A stretch of 51,442 nt of DNA from Lentisphaerota bacterium (GTDB lineage: Bacteria > Verrucomicrobiota > Lentisphaeria > Victivallales > UBA1829), in contig SUWI01000009.1 of the NCBI GenBank assembly GCA_015061565.1, forward strand, positions 1 through 51,442, read 5' to 3'. Shown here in pieces: positions 49,628 to 51,442 of the stretch. Within the stretch, counting starts at the first letter, position 1, and each line of letters begins with the position of its first letter. A program made the position numbers and the translations under genes. Below the pieces are notes generated by a model. That model was not told where the DNA came from and did no database searches. It saw only the letters and a program-made list of their open reading frames with translations.

Positions 49628-50100
49628 ATGAAAAGAATCTGTTTTGCCGGTCTGATGCTGACCTCAGTCCTGCTTTCGGCCCGGCCGAAGCTGGTCACGC
49701 TGGGCAAAAGTCCCGATCCCACGCTTTTGCGCTCCAACATCGATCTGGTCGAAAAAAGCTGTCCTTTCGACGGCATCACCATCGAACTCCCCCGGCAGCT
49801 CAAAAACGGCAAGCTGGATGTCTCTTTCGGGCATGAAGTGTTCATCCCGCGGCCGCTGGATAAAAACCGGATGAAAAAATGGGTCGACGACCTGAAGCAG
49901 GTCAGGTTCACCCGGCTGAAACATAATTTCACCCGGGTTTCCGTCTGCGGCGCCTCGGGCTACGGCTTTTTTCGACGAGGCATGCTGGAAGATCGCGCTC
50001 GACAATGTCCGCACCGTCGCACGCGCCGCCAGGGCGGGCGGACTGAAAGGCATTATGTTCGACCTGGAGCACCCGTGCCAAGCGCGGCAGCTGGAAAAAT
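49628..50100 (+). pseudogene. frameshifted and truncated paralogue of the preceding secreted protein
   Basis: The frame from 49628 has a signal peptide (MKRICFAGLMLTSVLLSARP) and KLVTLGKSPDPTLLRSNIDLVEKSCPFDGITIEL, parallel to the gene at 47924. At the T6 run near 49970 the homologous reading moves by one base: the +2 frame continues FDEACWKIALDNV and GLKGIMFDLEH. Similarity stops near 50080, long before the expected end. It therefore has both a one-base insertion in a homopolymer and a large 3' loss. A sequencing error could explain the first but not the second. Confidence 0.75.
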
Positions 50101-50173
50101 CCCGATATCAGGGGCAAAGTTTTTGCTCTCTGAGCAGTTCGGGCATCTCTGGCAGTTCTCAAATCCGGCGAAA

Positions 50174-50260
50174 AACCTTAATATTCGACAAGTTTTTTTA
50201 AAAAAATAATAGAAAATTCTGAAAATCATACCTTGCTAAATTCCTTTTTTCGGATATAAT
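50174..50260 (+). promoter_or_regulatory. promoter-operator block, copy B, before the last gene
   Basis: This is the partner of 46036-46122. It contains CGACAAGTTTTTTT, TTGCTA (50233-50238) and a perfect TATAAT (50255-50260) with a 16-base spacer, 45 bases before the ATG at 50306. Similarity to copy A continues weakly past the -10 element (TTCGATCC and GGAAAAAAGC). Confidence 0.75.
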
Positions 50261-50305
50261 ATGTAAGTAAATTGTATTCGATCCATGAAATAAAAGGAAA
50301 AAAGC

Positions 50306-51337
50306 ATGAAAAAGATCGTATTGATGCTGGCGGTACTGCTCGGTTTCGTTTTTACCGGTGCAGCCCAGACTGTGAAACTGGACTTCTGCGGCCAGCCGGG
50401 AACGAATCCGGGCGTGGTCACGGAACACTGGCTGAACAACCGGACGAAAGGATATGCACCGTACGGTACCGCCGAACTGGTGGACCTCAAGTTTGAAAAA
50501 CTCTCCAAAGTGCTTCAGCTTAAATCGGTTGGGAAAAACGTTGAAATCTATACGGCGAAACCGTTCGAAGCCAATCTGGACAGCCGTTTCCGGATGTCGG
50601 TCATCTACAAAGGGAAAGGGAAACTGCGCTGCGGACTTTACGGATACGGAGAAGACGGGCGGAAGATGACGGAATATCAGGCGCAGGCGATCCCGGTGGA
50701 TGCAGCCGGCTGGGACCAGCGGCAGTTCTTTTTCGGAGTCCGCAAGCCGGAAACGAAACAGGTGCGGCCGTATATTTCCGTGACGGGCGGGGACAGCATG
50801 ATGTTCGCGACGGTCCAGATCACCAAGCTGGCGGATGCGGAAAAATATCTGCTGCCCAGCCATAACCTGAATCTGTGGTATCAGCGGACCAAGGGACTCA
50901 ATCTGGCCCGGGGCAAGAAACTGACCTTCGATCCGGAACCGAACTGGAAACTGACGAAGAAGGGAGATACCGATGCCACGGACCTGACCGACGGAAAATT
51001 CAACCAGATGCGGGATCAGCTCTGGTTCGATCCGGGAGCGGTGGCCTGGTTCAATGCGATGAACGGGGTGAACATCATCCTGGACATCGGTTCGGTCCAG
51101 CATGTGAAAAAGGCGGTGATCCGGATCTGCGGCGGACGCCTGCCCGACTGCAACATCAAATTCCCCTACGAGCTGCAGGCGTATGTCAGCAAAGACGGCC
51201 GGAATTTCTATCAGGCCGCATCGATGATGAAACTGAATGAGTCGGAATATGAACTGTGCAACTGGAAGACCCATTATTTCCTGAAGGAATCCAGCGATAC
51301 GAGCGGAATTCCGTATGAGCCAATTTCAAAACGTTTT
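50306..51337 (+). pseudogene. secreted discoidin-type protein, paralogue of the 1016-aa protein, interrupted
   Basis: The frame encodes a signal peptide (MKKIVLMLAVLLGFVFTGAAQ), a jelly-roll-like region (~20-190) and a discoidin-type module: NLARGKKLTFDPEPNW, DLTDGKFNQMRDQLWFD, IILDIGSVQHVKKAVIRICGG, YELQAYVSKDGRNFYQA. This parallels residues ~295-450 of the protein at 9812-12862. Homology runs as far as YEPISKRF (matching ESVCKTF there). At 51338 it is replaced by GSSC and a stop encoded by unrelated AT-rich DNA. The catalytic half is missing from the window, so this is best read as a gene split by an insertion. It has its own copy-B promoter. Confidence 0.78.
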
Positions 51338-51442
51338 GGCTCTTCTTGTTAAAAAGTTGTTTTTTTCAGCGTCAAACCAATTTTGACGCATCGACTGTGA
51401 TTTTTTCTTGAAAAAGTCACGAAAAATCATGTTTCATGGCAT
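51338..51442 (+). mobile_element. probable left end of an insertion sequence (ISL3-like terminus)
   Basis: The point where homology to the discoidin protein ends is followed by GGCTCTTCTTGTTAAAAAG, a start resembling the terminal GGCTCTT of ISL3-family elements. The following ~90 bases are AT-rich, unlike the interrupted gene. No transposase is visible before the window ends. An AT-rich target and interruption of a coding gene fit insertion. The family call rests on about seven bases and is tentative. Confidence 0.5.

Noticed and set aside
51317-51343. Palindrome GAGCCAA...TTGGCTC as a terminator or IS200/IS605-type hairpin end
   Set aside because: Its left arm lies in codons that still match the paralogous discoidin protein (YEPIS), so it is part of the interrupted gene. 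The insertion boundary fits better at 51338.

Overview
The window looks like a chromosomal segment from a Lentisphaerota (Victivallis-like) bacterium of the PVC group. This is inferred from gene content, not from a search. Four pseudopilins of the PVC type ([17 protein letters not shown]-terminus with H-x9-DG or a close variant) occur in about 50 kb. They sit among many secreted or cytoplasmic carbohydrate-active proteins and sugar-type regulators, and base composition is GC-rich except in a few clearly foreign-looking patches.

Layout. (1) 1-8619: the 3' end of a group II intron, then an exported RHS/YD-repeat protein with an AT-rich, Ser/Thr-rich C-terminal tip, an exported MORN-like neighbour, a truncated copy of a serine hydrolase gene, an AT-rich orphan small gene, the intact hydrolase, a paralogue and a short O-antigen-ligase-like gene. 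(2) 8650-13566 (minus): an operon of pseudopilin, 1016-aa secreted discoidin/TIM-barrel protein and GH130 enzyme, divergent from a GntR/LacI-type regulator (13762). (3) 14854-25327: a KamA-family radical SAM enzyme, a MacAB-type efflux operon with an inserted Smr-domain gene, a GspG-like pseudopilin plus an H-x9-DG pseudopilin, trmO, ispH, a membrane protein and a GH4 glycosidase. (4) 25561-37728: a regulator-led operon of pseudopilin, MBL hydrolase, GH28-like, large secreted glycosidase-like protein, M14 carboxypeptidase-like, a second glycosidase-like protein and an SGNH esterase. It ends at a terminator lying inside the convergent rluA-type gene. (5) 37741-44000: a pseudouridine synthase, three tandem tRNA-Glu genes, GH39, and an AraC regulator divergent from a ThuA/Gfo-Idh-MocA pair. 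(6) 43969-51442: split chromate transporter, AraC regulator, pseudopilin, AAC(3)-like acetyltransferase, a 553-aa secreted protein, a decayed paralogue of it, and a paralogue of the 1016-aa protein that is cut by what looks like an insertion-sequence end at 51338.

How the genes work together. Three times the same architecture appears: a sugar-type transcription regulator next to one H-x9-DG pseudopilin gene, followed by secreted or cytoplasmic glycan-active genes. The simplest reading is that these are PVC-type glycan utilisation loci in which each locus carries its own pseudopilin, perhaps for surface display, export or substrate binding. An 87-bp promoter-operator block is duplicated within locus 6. 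The RHS region reads as a polymorphic toxin locus in which a cassette has been exchanged.

All identities rest on reading translated motifs and aligning by eye. No database search, HMM or folding program was run.
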